Source of the DNA: Sipunculus nudus
Taxonomy: Eukaryota > Annelida > Sipuncula > Golfingiida > Sipunculidae
Length of the DNA: 64,000 nt
Direction: 5' to 3'
NCBI GenBank assembly: GCA_026874595.1
Contig: CM049318.1
Location: 55,691,250-55,755,249, forward strand
Both the position numbers and the translations under genes were made by a program. Under the pieces are notes generated by a model. That model did no database searches, was not told the origin of the DNA, and saw nothing but the letters and a program-made list of their open reading frames with translations. Numbering within the stretch: the first letter of the stretch is position 1; every line of letters begins with the position of its first letter. This document shows, in pieces, positions 1-11,578 of the stretch.

Positions 1-403
1 ATATTCTAGTTTTGCAATGCAATGCTCACAGATACCAGCCTAATGTTTGGTCTGTTGGCGCATAATGACCACTTACAGATCTGATCATTTAGTTCGCGTT
101 TCGTCCCAGTTGACTTATTTTTGACCATATAACAGATCCGGAACATAGAAATTTCATGAAAGACAGAAATTTTTATGAAAATGCACGTATGGACTTTTTT
201 TTCACAATGCCTGAGAGATACTAGCCTGATTTTTTGTGTGTTGCTTGATAATGACCCGTTACAGATCGAGTTTGCATTTTGCCCTTGTTGACCTACTTTT
301 GACCATATGACACCTCCTGAACTTAAAATTTTTTTTACAAAATTTAACAAATGTTTCTAATTTGCCCCAGGCGGGGGCATTCGTGTCGTTCCGACACATA
401 TAG
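1..403 (+). mobile_element. Family-2 hairpin-capped element, 3' part
   Basis: This is the 3' end of the element seen complete at 15,754-17,900; its 5' part lies outside the window. It contains about two of the roughly 178-190 bp internal tandem units. It ends with a G-rich arm at 370-380, the reverse complement of the first arm of the 5' hairpin. A short perfect hairpin follows at 383-397 (GTGTCG, loop TTC, CGACAC), then ATATAG before TTT. It is near-identical to 17,494-17,900. Confidence 0.75.
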
Positions 404-760
404 TTTAAAGGCTCATATTGTATTAACTTGCTTGGTCCAGATTCAGGCAGGCCACTGGAGGTCAGCTTTGCCAGGGTACCTGTTATGTAATGGGTCACTG
501 GGGAGATCCCCTGCTGTAACGGGTGTACAGATGTTCTCATATCAACCCCCCCACCCCCATGGAAATGAAAAGGAAATAAAACTTTGTTTGTCCTGTATGT
601 ATATGCAGAGGTGTTGTTATTGCCACCATTCCCCCTCCCCTGCCATTGAGTCTATATTGTAAATGTGTAAAATGTTAAATTAAAAAACAAAATAGTATTA
701 GAAAAACATCATGATTTAATTTAAACATATTCGTGTCTCAGGAAAATGGGACAAAAAGTG
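404..760 (+). repeat. Repeat-derived stretch with C-rich run
   Basis: No gene is visible. The sequence recurs at 17,901, 32,963 and, more diverged, 60,155. It carries a short C-rich tract near 547-557 that varies between copies. A related stretch occurs inside the element at 14,185-14,400, so it is part of a dispersed repeat that got included in the unit. Confidence 0.7.
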
Positions 761-3060
761 ATCAGCTCTGTCATTCTAGGCCCAAAGATAAGGAGAAATT
801 CAGAGGAGACCTGGATGAAAAACTAAGGTCTGAAAATAGATAAGGTCTATAAATACTTAACTGGGTATGAGGTAAGATCAAGGTGACTTGAAAAGACTAC
901 ATGCTTAGTGGATGTGATATTTTTGGCTATAGAGCGGGTACATTGTTTATTAAGGTGTGTAGCTGTCTCTAGTTTAGGCCCGTCCTTCTAATAGCAAACA
1001 GCCTTTTCGAGCATTAATCCTACTCTACTTTCGTTGACTGATATGCTCTATGTGTGGGCGCCATGTGGCCTTTTTTTTGTAAAAAAATAACACCCAAGAA
1101 TCTGGCAGCGGCGGAATCTTTTAAATTCTCCCATATCAATTATAAGGGTTCAAAATATTTTGGTTTGTACGCTTTACTAAACAAAACCGTTTGTGTTTCT
1201 GTTGGATTTTGTTTGATTCTCAAGGTGTGGCACCAGTTGCTAATGCGGTCGAGCTTGGCTTGGACTGCGTTGCGTAAATAGCAAACGTTTGAACAAGAGG
1301 CCCAGACGGCTATGTCGTCAGCGTATTATGAAACGCTGACCATTTGTCCCGTCTTTAGAAGGTCGTTAACATACATAATAAAGAGTTAAGGGCTCAGCAC
1401 TGAGCCCTGGGGAGTCCCAGCTTCAAGCCTAATCTCCTAAGATTATGTACCTTTATGATTAACCTTAAGGAATCTATCTGTAAGGAATGAGAAGATTACT
1501 AGTTTATGTGGCAGATGGGATCTCACAACTTTAATGCGGAGACCGCCAGACCATACTACATCAAAGGCCTTTTTTACGTCGAGAAATGTGGGATTATGGA
1601 TTAATGCCCCTTTCCATTAAATCGGAAAATATTCCCATGAAATGCACAGTAGGTTTGCAATTCCCCCAAGACAGGGTCTGGCATTTTCTGTAGCATTTTG
1701 TGAGTTTGTCCAGACCAGGAGCCGATATGCCTTTGGATTTGGCAAGAGCTTACTGCTGCGTTGTCGTCACCGTCTTCCGTGGTCGGGTTTTCTAGATGAT
1801 AAAACAATGTTTTATTTTTATCAATTATTTGTTTAGCTGTGTTTAAAAATTCATTCTTGAAGTCAGGGTATGTCGGGATGTGGTGTTTTTGCAAATAGAT
1901 CTGCACGAGAATATGTTGAGCAGCAGCCGTGCCGTCAGGGCGTATTAGGGGTTTAGCCTGACCTGTATTTGGGTTTAATTTAGAGTTATACAAACATTTG
2001 AATTGTTTCAAGAGTTCACATATGTTTGTTTTATGATCTAGACTGTTAATATAATCTGACCGTTGTTTCGTTAAGATAGCTCGGTCTTCTAACCTATTTA
2101 CTCTATTAAACAAAGCTTAGGCTTCCGTGGTACGCGTGCGTTGTTGGTAGCGCCTGACTAGTCGCCTTAAGGCTACCACCTTTTTCATTTCTTTGGTGAA
2201 GTTCCACCAGTTTCTTTTTTTTAACTTCTCTCTCTGAAGCGACGACATTGACGACCAGAATGATACTTCGTGTTATGCATGTTGCGTTTAAATCTAACTG
2301 TAAATATGTGATTACGTCCAATTTAGAAGGATTTGACATAATTTATAGCCTCACCTGGTGTCAGTTTAGTTTCAGATATTTAAGCTATATCGATTTTATT
2401 TTTATCTAGATATTTTAATAATTCAAGTTTACCCGCGTTTAAGCAGTTGGTGTTTACTGTGCAATATTAATACTAATGAACATATTTACACTATTTTTCA
2501 GGGTGTTTTGATAGTTCCTGTTCAGACTAAGGTTGGCCAGTGGTCATCACTGGCCAATGCTTCCAACCTGTTAATATCCGATCGAATGGCTGTGTGGTCG
2601 ACCTTCTTGCGGAAATACCTCCAGACCAATCCAGCAGCTGTCTCGCAGATCTGATCAAGTTGAACACCAGGGTTGAAGTTGTACACAAGATCGGTGAAGA
2701 GCAACAAGGTGTTCAAGTCAAAATGTGCTTTTTGTCGGAGTAGTCGAGAGTTTCGGCAGTGTCCGAGCGTTCGTCTGTGGGACTGGTGCAAGCTGCACAT
2801 GTACCTGCTTTGCCATATTGGCTGTGCTGGTGCTGGTTTGTGCTCTCTTGTGTAAACTTTTGATTTACCTCTTGAATTGCAGGGCAACTGCGATATGATG
2901 CGATAGGTGCATTTGAACAATTTGCGCATCTCGCGAGGGCTTTGTTCATGGAACAAGCACATATTCCTCCCACAGGTTCTTTGTGGAGAATTGGTCCCGG
3001 TACCTCGGCGAAGACGGGGCAATATAGTCCTTAGGACTTTCATGTTGCGCTACAATGTCT
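760..3060 (-). mobile_element. Jockey-like LINE remnant, copy 1
   Basis: This is a broken non-LTR retrotransposon read on the minus strand. From 5' to 3' it shows a gag-like zinc knuckle, CANC followed by IASYRSC, within 2,713-2,973. Next comes a stretch before the reverse transcriptase at 1,601-2,113. The RT block containing FLDVKKAFDVVW is at about 1,551-1,586, GTPQGSVLSP at about 1,391-1,425, and YADD encoded at 1,314-1,325 followed by IAVWA. Frameshifts and stops separate these parts, and the knuckle histidine is replaced by proline in all three unit copies, so it was already dead before the duplications. The C-terminal part is missing here but survives at 61,620-62,090. Clade assignment rests on the motif style and is moderate. 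Confidence 0.85.
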
Positions 3061-5593
3061 AAAAATTATTTATTTTCAACAGTAAACAACACTAGTGATG
3101 TTCCGCAGATGGCATACGCATACGGGCCCCGCGAAAAAAACAAACTGCACGCGGGACCTGCGCGAGGACCGGGCGTATAGACTGGGAAAATGATAAAACA
3201 ATAGTTGAACTTTTTTCCGCGCAAGAGGCTCGGGTATATTGAATGGCACTCTTGATCATCTTGCATGAAAACGTGTGAATGTATACGCCTTTTTAAAATG
3301 TAAATGAAGCAAGTTAAAAGTTTGAAGCCAGCGAAACAAATAATGTGCATATATATATACATGAATGATAAATATACTAAACATGTAAATATACCACCTA
3401 CGCTAGATTCCCAGGAATTGAAATTAATAAACAGCTTTGTCCGAGAGCACGTCTCTATTTTGCCATTCATTAGATTAACCATTTTTTGGCATCTGTTGAC
3501 AGGATTAGTGGTCTCCACGTTAGTATATTTTCAAGCACAAAGCGTACAGCACGGCTGGTTAGTACACATGTAACTGCAAAATCGATCTCTAAATGGCACA
3601 AGCAGGTGAAACTGAATATTTAGTTACAGTGAGCGCACGCTTTCTGGAGTCGCTGTAGAGATATAAAAGGGAGTGCTTTATTAACATCATCACATTACAT
3701 GAAATGGCATTTGGAATAAAAGTGGCTTTTGACATTGACGCAAAGCATTTTAAACATGCATCATGTTTGTTATAGGTACATCCAGTTTTATGGTTGACGG
3801 GTCTAGTTAAGCCTCTGTGGATCACCGTACTTAAGCACTGCTCGTGTAAAGACTTGGGTTACCCCTATTTTATTTCCGCCTACTAATCTGGCCTATTACC
3901 CCTGGAGGTAGGCTGAAGGTAATTCCAGGTTACACCGGGTTTAGTATGAACTGAAGTCTAGGTAACCCTGGGTTTAGTCTAAACGTAATTTAAGTATACT
4001 CGGGGTAGTCGGCATGTTTTAAACATTTTTATATGACATATTTAAGATGTTTTTGCTGGTTAAATCAATATTCCTGAACAAAACTCCACCAAAGTCACAA
4101 ATCACCTAATATCCAACAACAGTACACATCTTTGGCCAATAAAACAGCTTTCTCCCCAATAGACCTTATCCAGAACTCCCTGTAAGCTGACCATAGGCCT
4201 GCAGGTGGTACACACAGTGTCTAGTAGCCAGAGACTGTGACGCACAGCAGTAGGCTGGAGATAGGGCTGTGTGTATAATCTAGGGTCCTTATCTCTTAGA
4301 TTTATCTGTAAATGACCAAGGATAATTAGAATTAAATACTGACAGATGGATAAAAAGGCAGCTCCTAAAGCCACACATGGAAGCGCTGAGATTGATTAAA
4401 ATCCGAAATTAAGTTTACAGGAGAAATAGATCAGACTTGATACATGTGCCAATCATCTCTTAAATAAAAACAAGACAGAGACAGTGTTTATATCATACCT
4501 AATTTTAAACTCAAATTTTTTATCTATCAATTAGGGTGTTATTTGGATGAATTACAGTATTTTGGAAAATATCAATTATGTCTTTCAAGCATAATGACTT
4601 GGAATATTTTCCCAACACATATAGAGCTTTTATCACTGGATCGTGAACCACTAGTTGTAAGAGAATGGCAAACAATCAAGGGATTAGGAGAATAAGATAA
4701 GGCATAAGCATAAATTAAGATGAAAAGTAATAGTCCACATGATGAAGTAATATCAATAAATTTTGTCACTAAGTCATAGTGAAAAATAAATTTAACATTT
4801 ACTGAAGATTTCAACATTTATGAAACAGCTTAGTTCTATTTCCTACTGATTGACAATGACCAAAAATGATAATTAGGACTTTACACCAGTGATTACTTAG
4901 GGTCACATGATGGCACCAAATGAAAAATATATTTCATATGTAAAATATTCAAATTAACTCAATCTCAGATGGGGTGGTTCCTTATGTGTTGGCTCCTCTC
5001 ACCCTGAGGTTAGACCTCACCCTATGATTAAAGAAATATCTGGTTATGTCAACCTGATTGGCATATTTAAAATATAAATTGTAATTTTAAAGAGGTTTCA
5101 ACATGGTTTAGACAGGTTTTGTAGCTAAAGGGTCACTAGCCATGGAAACATGACTCACAGACCTTTATTTGAATAAACAGACTGGGCATGTAGTAATTCT
5201 CTAGTTTGATCTGCTGCTTTTCCAACAAACAAAATCAATCTATCTGCTTAAAGATAATCCAGGAATTCTTTCAATCATTCTGTTGAAAAAAAAGAAAAAA
5301 GAGGCCATTATACAGAATGTAGCTGGCTTTTATACATTGAGTAAATGCTATAAAATATGACCAGGGAGTGCTTGAGCAAGCACTGTTTGTACCACTAACA
5401 GGCAGGACTTGCGAGGTGGCCTTCATAAGTGGACAGTTCCAGAGTAGATCTATTAAAGTCGCCTGAGCATTGCGCTGCTTAAATAATTTTTTTATGCAAC
5501 ATATTACGAAAGTATAGCATTCAATAAGAATCCAGCTAAAGTTACAGCTTTACAAGCGTCTAGAAGGACTGAGTGATTGATAATATTTTTTTA
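3061..5593. other. Unit region with no recognised gene
   Basis: This 2.5-kb stretch lies between the LINE and the 3' end of the galactosyltransferase gene. Short open frames exist, for example on the minus strand at 3,066-3,518 and 4,102-4,374, and recur in units 2 and 3. Their products show no motif I recognise, and their similarity between units is what recent duplication alone would give. The first 150 bases after the LINE are GC-rich and may be its 5' untranslated part. The last few hundred bases before the gene are probably its 3' flank. Confidence 0.6.
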
Positions 5594-6637
5594 TTAGCTT
5601 TGTTTTCGGTTCAACATTTTCCATGCTTCTCTCATGTCGTCGATGTTTTTTGTATGGCCTACAAAGAACTTTCTGTCTTCTCTTAAACGTTGCATGGTTT
5701 TTCCTTTGTGACCGGAAAGGAAACGACGACCCAGATTTACGAATGTCTTATTAAGATTTTCTACAAGGATGCCGGTCATAAACATATCATCCACAGGGTA
5801 CAGTGGCACATGAAAAGACGCGGTGTACATATCCGCGACCATGTCATATGTGTACGCAAATCCTATACCGATCATGTATGGAGGAGTATACGTTTTGTTG
5901 TAAACCTCTTGGATTACACACCATCTATGCCACGGAGTGCATCTCCTTGGTTTTTTTTTCCTGCCCACGGAACCAAAGAAGAACCGCTCTTTATGCTTCA
6001 AGTCGCTGAATAGGGTTCCTAACAATTTCCTCATATCAAAAATTGCATCATCATCAGCTTTGATGACAAACCTGGCATTTTTGCACCAGTGATGCATAAA
6101 ATTCAAGGCCGTCAGACCTTTTCGGGCCAGATTTCTGTATGCTTCAATAAAATCCCCAATGACAAGATCTTGATTACGGTTCTGTTCCGATACGATTTCA
6201 GGACTTATGGTCCCTTCTGTGCCTTGTTTTCCTAGCACGAAAATCGTCCTCAGATGGTGCTTAGCAAATAAAGTTTCATTGCCATACGCCTGCCTGATAA
6301 ATTCTCTTTGTACCACATTGTCTGGTGAAGTATATACGTAAAGGAGCGTGATTTGCTCTCCAGAATTAGCAATACATTTAGATCTGTTAAACATCAGCAG
6401 TTTTGGTTCGCCATACTTATTGTACTCTGGAAGGCCAGGCTCTATGTAACCAGTACTTTTTATCCTTCCTCCTTTCTTCGTAGCTTTCAATTTGTTGTTA
6501 GTCTGTAAGTTCTTGAGGTTTTTCAGCAAATCTGAAGTGTTAAATTGTCCAATGTAACTTAGAAGACAAACCAAAGCTAAACACCCAGTGATAAGCAGGA
6601 AGATAAGTAGTGGTCCCCTGATTCTTGTTGGGATCAT
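5594..6637 (-). CDS. Beta-1,3-galactosyltransferase-like (GT31), intact
   Basis: The frame encodes a 347-residue type II Golgi membrane glycosyltransferase that would transfer a hexose from a UDP-sugar in beta-1,3 linkage; the exact donor and acceptor cannot be told. A hydrophobic anchor lies at about residues 8-29 after a short basic tail, followed by a variable stem to about 75. The catalytic domain shows the metal-binding DDD (residues 195-197, within VIKADDDAIFD), PPYMIGIGF at 252-260, and VDDMFMTG at 282-289, the counterpart of the family EDVxxG motif. Possible N-glycosylation sites are at 33, 84, 120, 247 and 296. Length and one-exon coding match B3GALT enzymes. The start has A at -3, and a usable splice acceptor lies at 6,748-6,749. 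The TAA stop overlaps an AATAAA hexamer that copies 2 and 3 lack. This is the only copy with an intact start and frame. Confidence 0.92.
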   Translation of the reverse strand: MIPTRIRGPLLIFLLITGCLALVCLLSYIGQFNTSDLLKNLKNLQTNNKLKATKKGGRIKSTGYIEPGLPEYNKYGEPKLLMFNRSKCIANSGEQITLLYVYTSPDNVVQREFIRQAYGNETLFAKHHLRTIFVLGKQGTEGTISPEIVSEQNRNQDLVIGDFIEAYRNLARKGLTALNFMHHWCKNARFVIKADDDAIFDMRKLLGTLFSDLKHKERFFFGSVGRKKKPRRCTPWHRWCVIQEVYNKTYTPPYMIGIGFAYTYDMVADMYTASFHVPLYPVDDMFMTGILVENLNKTFVNLGRRFLSGHKGKTMQRLREDRKFFVGHTKNIDDMREAWKMLNRKQS

Positions 6638-6799
6638 CGTGTTTTCTGATGCAGTCGGCCTTCACCTCACAGCTCTGCTTTTACCAGCTTATGTTTGCCG
6701 CATATTTAATAGGTAACCTTACAATGAGAAAAGTTTATGTTAAGCAACTAGCAAGAATTTAAACAATTATACGCATAATGATCACGCACTGTTCCTTTG

Positions 6800-6847
<48 letters not shown>

Positions 6848-7280
6848 ATTTGGACGTCCGATTATCGATAAAGCAGTGATTTAATAGACAGGAATAAGCA
6901 ACTGTTTGGCACTGGATACAACCACGACTTTCGGTATATTTATGTGGTTTCACTCACAGATAAGCTGTGAATAAAAGTTTAATTTCATCAGAGGACCGCA
7001 CGTGATTCTAAATTTCTTCAAAAAGATATTGTTATAAATATATAGAGTGATATATATATATATTTAAATATAAATTATATGTTAGAAGTGATTAGTGAAT
7101 ATTCTTAACGTCATTTTACATCAAAACGTTATCGCTTTCAACTTAACTAAGAAAATCTCTGGCATCATTTGATATCATTTTTTTCGATACGTTACAAGCT
7201 TTTGGTAGTCAGTATATATCTATGTGTATCCATCAAAAAAAAGATTCGTATAGTCTATTTTCAGTTTTTAGTTCCCGAAA
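6638..7280. promoter_or_regulatory. Upstream flank of GT31 copy 1
   Basis: This is the minus-strand 5' flank of the gene. It contains a candidate splice acceptor, TTCTTGCTAG read on the minus strand, ending at 6,748, which is kept in unit 3. It also has a GA repeat (6,799-6,845) and AT-rich runs near 7,035-7,080. No single core promoter can be picked out. If the upstream exons at 11,453-12,736 belong to this gene, most of this flank is intron. Confidence 0.4.
6799..6845. repeat. CT/GA microsatellite, unit 1
   Basis: This is a dinucleotide tract of CT on the plus strand (GA on the gene strand), about 165 bases upstream of the ATG of copy 1. Its counterpart is at 24,240-24,282 in unit 2. Only a short remnant is left in unit 3, at about 39,390-39,404. 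Confidence 0.9.
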
Positions 7281-8499
7281 AGGGGTGGCGCCACCTGTAT
7301 TTTTTACTTTAATTAATTTTTTTTCTATTTTTTACGATAAAATGATAACAATCATGTCAGTTTCTCAGCTGTGATTACATATCGATTCCCAAAACCTGGT
7401 GTGTTTATTGATCACAAGTGGATTCCCTATAGTAATCACCCCGTCTGTCTGTCTGTTTTTCTGTCTGTTCATCCGTCCATCCACACAAATTTGTTTCCAG
7501 ATGATAACTCCAGATTGGAATGACACATGGATTTCAAACTTGACTTGCATAATGCCAACCACTAAAGCAAGAACCTATATGATTTTGGGGTCACAAGGTC
7601 AAATGTCAAAGTCAAAGGACTAATTTAATAAGATTATGGCTGCATTATGAGCCAAGCTTTTCTTCCAAAACTTTCCATCCTGCGCATTTTGCTGACAGGC
7701 CAGTATGGGCAGAGCATAAATGAATTTTGGTTCACAAGGTCAAAGTTCAAGGTCACAGGCTATCTGTTCACCAATTAGTTTTCAGATGGTAACTCCAGTT
7801 TAGTTTGACATAGTGGTTTAAACCTAAACTTATATATGGCTCACCACATCACTAAAAACCGTGTTGATTTTTGGGTCCAACGGTCAAAGGTCAAGGTCGC
7901 AGGAACTATTTCTTAAAAAATAATGCATATGCATTTGAATCAAACTTCATCGCAAACCTTCCATCTTCAAGACATTGCTAACCTGCCAATAGATAGGGGA
8001 AGATTCTGTTCGATTTTGGGGTCAAAGTTCAAGGTCACAGGGCCCAGCCATTCACTAATTAATTTATGGATGATATTTCAGCTTTGGATTGATAGATTGG
8101 CTTCAACCTTGATTTATTAATGACCCATTAAATAAATTCATTTTGACATTCAGGGTCCAAAGATCAAAGTTGAAGGTCACAGGAGCCACATCTTTAAAAA
8201 GAATATGGATGCACTGTAAATCAAAGTTTTCATCCCAAACTTTCCATCTTTCAAACATGGCTTACTTGCCCAAAGTGAGGAAATCTGTAGATTTTTAGGT
8301 TACCTATTCAGAGGTCAAAGTCACATTTTGAAAGATTGTTACAATAATCTAAATGCTGCAAGTTCAAGGATAATAAGTTCTAAAATTTTTTTGGTCACAA
8401 GGTCATTGGTGAAGCACATGACTGTCATTCTAAATAATTTCTATTAAATATTCTTATAGACAAATTGAGCTGAGCGTCGAGACCAATGGGTCCCTAGTT
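7281..8499 (+). mobile_element. AGGTCA-rich repeat with family-1-type 3' end
   Basis: The block starts near the palindromic GGTGGCGCCACC at about 7,285. It continues through a CTGT/CCGT tract at 7,440-7,480, then repeats a degenerate module of about 130-150 bp whose core is a run of AGGTCA-like half-sites (about 7,590, 7,735, 7,875, 8,010, 8,157 and 8,300). It ends with GAGCTGAGCGTCGAG, the near-palindrome GACCAATGGGTC and CCTAG followed by TT. No open frame of interest is present. The unit 2 copy is 24,714-25,930. Confidence 0.6.
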
Positions 8500-8504
8500 A
8501 ATAC

Positions 8505-8898
8505 CCCATTTTGTACACAAGCCTGGTTGTGCAACCTACAGTCGTTTTCATATACCATAGATCCATCACTGACGAGACGAATGGTGCAAACTATTTTTTT
8601 GTTGTCGTAGAATATGTTTTTTTCTCCGGTTGGTTTGAAGTATACACCTGAAAGTTTGCATGTCCATAAATCTTGGAATGATTTATCTTGTATACAAGAC
8701 TGCTTGGGCCACCTACAATCAACTTTATCTTGTATCCATCTGTATTTCGTGAAAAGTGCACATATTCGAGGATTTTATTGGCATCTCTGATGCCACAAAT
8801 TTGGATTCATGTAATGTCAGGAACATTCAATGTCTTATTTTAGTCATGCCACTATGATTTGGCATATACATGGAGACGCTTGTTGACTGCCCGTTTTT
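8505..8898 (+). mobile_element. Family-3 element, 3' fragment
   Basis: The right end has an arm resembling GGCGGATAC (here GGCATATAC), followed by a degenerate hairpin and CCCG, like the complete family-3 end at 32,554-32,599. It directly abuts the family-1 start at 8,899. The same joined pair occurs at 26,333 and, diverged, at 48,201. Confidence 0.5.
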
Positions 8899-11303
8899 AG
8901 CTCGGCTGACTTTCAGTCATGCTGTGGTATAGCGATGGGTCTTTGTCCGTCGTCCTTCTGTCTGTCCGTCCGGCCGTTAGCAGGAGTACAAGGCGTAACC
9001 GTAAGGGCTATGATCATGAACCCTATGTAGTCTTAGAGGTTCTACAAAGATCCCCTTGAAAACCTGAAATTAGGTCATTGAGACCTATATTCTCCGAGTT
9101 ACGGGGTGTGTTTGCACCCCAAAAAAATCCTATAGCTAAAATTATCATCCCACACCTTCCATCTGTCACATACGGCTCACTACCAACATTGGAAGAATCA
9201 TAATTATTTTGAGGTTACAAGGTCAAAGGTCAAGGCCACAGGACCCAATTCTCTAAAAAGCTCGAAGATACATTTAATGCCAAACCTTTCATCCTAAACC
9301 TTGAATCATTCACATATGGCTCACCTACTAAGTGGAAGAAGAATCTTATAGGTTTTGAGTGGCAAGGTCAAGGTCACAGGGTCCACTTCTTTAAAAAGGC
9401 TGTGGACACATTTCAAGCTAGACCTATCATTCCAAACCTTCTAGCATTGACATCGCTTCTCTGCCAACAGGAGAAAAGACCTGTTGATTTTGAGGTCAAA
9501 GGTTAAGTTAACTCACTTACTTCTTGCGAGGAGCCATTTTAAAGCAAACTTTTCAACCTGTATCTTACATCTGTCTTATATGGCCTACCAATATGGGAAG
9601 AACCCGATTGATGTTGAGTTCAAAAGGTCAGAGGTCAATGTCACAGTACTTTATTGTCCCAAATGCTTAAGAACATCTTGCAAGCTGAACTTGGTATCCC
9701 AAACCTCGTCTTTCACATGTGCCACCTCTATGCACCACTCATTTTGATTCATACTTCATATTTATGGGTCTTTTTACTTTAAGAAATAAATAATGGTTTT
9801 ATGGTCAGCTGGTCAGGAGGTTAAAGGTTGGAGGTCAAAGTTATTCACACATTGGTTGCCAGGTGATTACTCCAGTTTTAAGTGGTCAGTAGTTTAAGTG
9901 GTTTGTAGTTACCCATCACTGTAAAAAGGATGCTATTGATATGTGGGCAAAAGGCCAAGGTCATAGGTCAGGGATTTTCCCAATTAAAACTTACTTTGTA
10001 GATCATCTATATTTTTCTTGCATATACCATTGCACTCCAACTAGTACATCTTACTGTGTGGCCGTAATTGTGAGCGACACTTGTGATATATGATTCCCTT
10101 TGTATCAGCCCTTGAAAGATAAGAACATCGTCAGTGCATAACAAAAACACTGTTGCCCGAGGTAGGCTTAAGACTTAGAGTATTGTATAATTTTTTAGCT
10201 ACTGATTTATAAGATGATGGGAACATTTTGCAGTTTATTTTATGGAATCATAGCAATAAACTTAGTTTCCTAGATATCTACATTTTTTTATATAAATCAT
10301 CAGATAAACCAGCATGTGTTTGTTCTGATAATTTGTGGGTCTGTACCTGGATTTAGGATGGCTTTATTTGTTTTACAAGAGTTTTAGTAATGCTTCCTGC
10401 CTTTCTTTTCTTTGAGGTTTTGCAGTTTACCTACCCTGCCGATCCGACTAAAAAAGCAAGGCGATAATTAGAAAAAAATGGTCTTAAACTATTTTCATTT
10501 GCATGTCGAAAGATATGATATAAGAGCTCTCCAACCTGATCATGCCTTTTGAATTGTTTTTGACATTCATTAATGTAACATTCTTTTGAGAAATTATCAC
10601 AAGTTTGGTCTCTTATTAGGGGATATGTGATATCAAATATCAGGCTTGTTAGAAATCCAATATGTCTGCTAGGTAGCCATCTTAGAAATCCTTTTGTCAG
10701 TGCAGTTTCTGTGATTTTTTGTTAATATATGGTCCCTGTTAGAGGATGTTTGTTGTCGGATTTCAGACCTGACAGAAATCTAAATGTGGCCACCAGGTAG
10801 CCATTTAAATTTCTTTTGAACATTTTATCTCAAGAACTGTTAAGGTGAATGCAGTGGGACATATATTAATGTAATCTAGCAAAGGATTGGGTCAAAGGTT
10901 TCATTAAAACTATGACCATCTTTTATGGAAGTTGGTTTGTATTGCATTAAAATTCATATAAAAGCATCCGTTTCTCAATATTTCTTGCATGGATTTTAAA
11001 ATTTTTTGGCGATATATGTTGTCCCTATATTTGGCCTTTGTGGTGTTCTTATTTAGACTGATGGGTATCAATTAAGCTATTAGATCAGTTCCTGTTAGCA
11101 CAACAAGCATACATTTTGCTTCAGACCATTAAGTCATCGTGTTATAACTAGATATATGTGATCAATATTTCTGTTATCATAGAAAATTTTCAACATATTT
11201 GGCAAATAGGTTCTTCAGAATTTTGACTGCAGGTTGTGAATCTTAGCCCATGATGTTGCAGGTCATGCTTGGCAGCTGAGCGTCATGATCCATGGGTCAC
11301 TTG
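8899..11303 (+). mobile_element. Family-1 hairpin-capped element, unit 1
   Basis: The 5' end is a degenerate form of the family-1 hairpin (8,899-8,927), soon followed by a CCGTCGTCC/CTGTCCGTCC tract. Internal modules of about 130-150 bp with AGGTCA half-sites occupy about 9,200-9,960, including a perfect AGGTCAAAGGTCA at 9,220-9,232. The 3' end at 11,273-11,303 has CAGCTGAGC, a near-palindrome centred on CCATGG, and CACTTG before TTT. No transposase is present, so it is non-autonomous. Confidence 0.65.
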
Positions 11304-11452
11304 TTTCTAAATATTCCCACATCAGGAGGGGGACAAACTAGATCCGTTCATTAGATCAAATTTCCCTTATTATTATTATTAAAGCTTCGTGACAACAGTC
11401 ATAAATGCTTAAAACAACCTTTAATCTTGTAAAGTTTAATATAAACACTCAC

Positions 11453-11578
11453 CCTTTAGACGACACTGTACAAGATGTGGACTTGGCTAATCCTCGTTGT
11501 GACTGGTAGCCGAGAGCAGCCAGAGAATATGTCGGGACACGGCAGGGTTTTAATACTTTCTTCTGAAGCCGATTCAAT
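11453..11578 (-). other. Putative exon B, unit 1
   Basis: This 126-base segment on the minus strand is bounded by a splice acceptor (TTAATTTGTAG) and a near-consensus donor (GTGAGT). One frame is open throughout and begins LNRLQKKVLKPC; it is basic, rich in Ser and Thr and has no acidic residue, but contains no Met. The segment recurs at 28,894-29,019 and 55,503-55,630 with both splice sites kept. The unit 3 copy is out of frame. It sits upstream of the GT31 gene on the same strand, so I think it is a 5' untranslated exon of that gene. A leader exon of another gene remains possible. Confidence 0.45.

Noticed and set aside
3066-3518. 150-residue minus-strand frame repeated in three units
   Set aside because: No recognisable motif, and its similarity between units is no higher than that of the neighbouring non-coding DNA.
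5690-6013. Plus-strand frames opposite the GT31 gene
   Set aside because: Antisense shadows; they recur in copies 2 and 3 only because the gene does.
7365-8120. Short frames conserved between units 1 and 2
   Set aside because: They lie in AGGTCA repeat modules and show no protein features.
11453-11578. Reading exon B as a mitochondrial targeting leader
   Set aside because: The open frame is basic and Ser/Thr-rich, but it has no Met, no frame joins it to exon A, and unit 3 breaks it, so I do not claim a protein.
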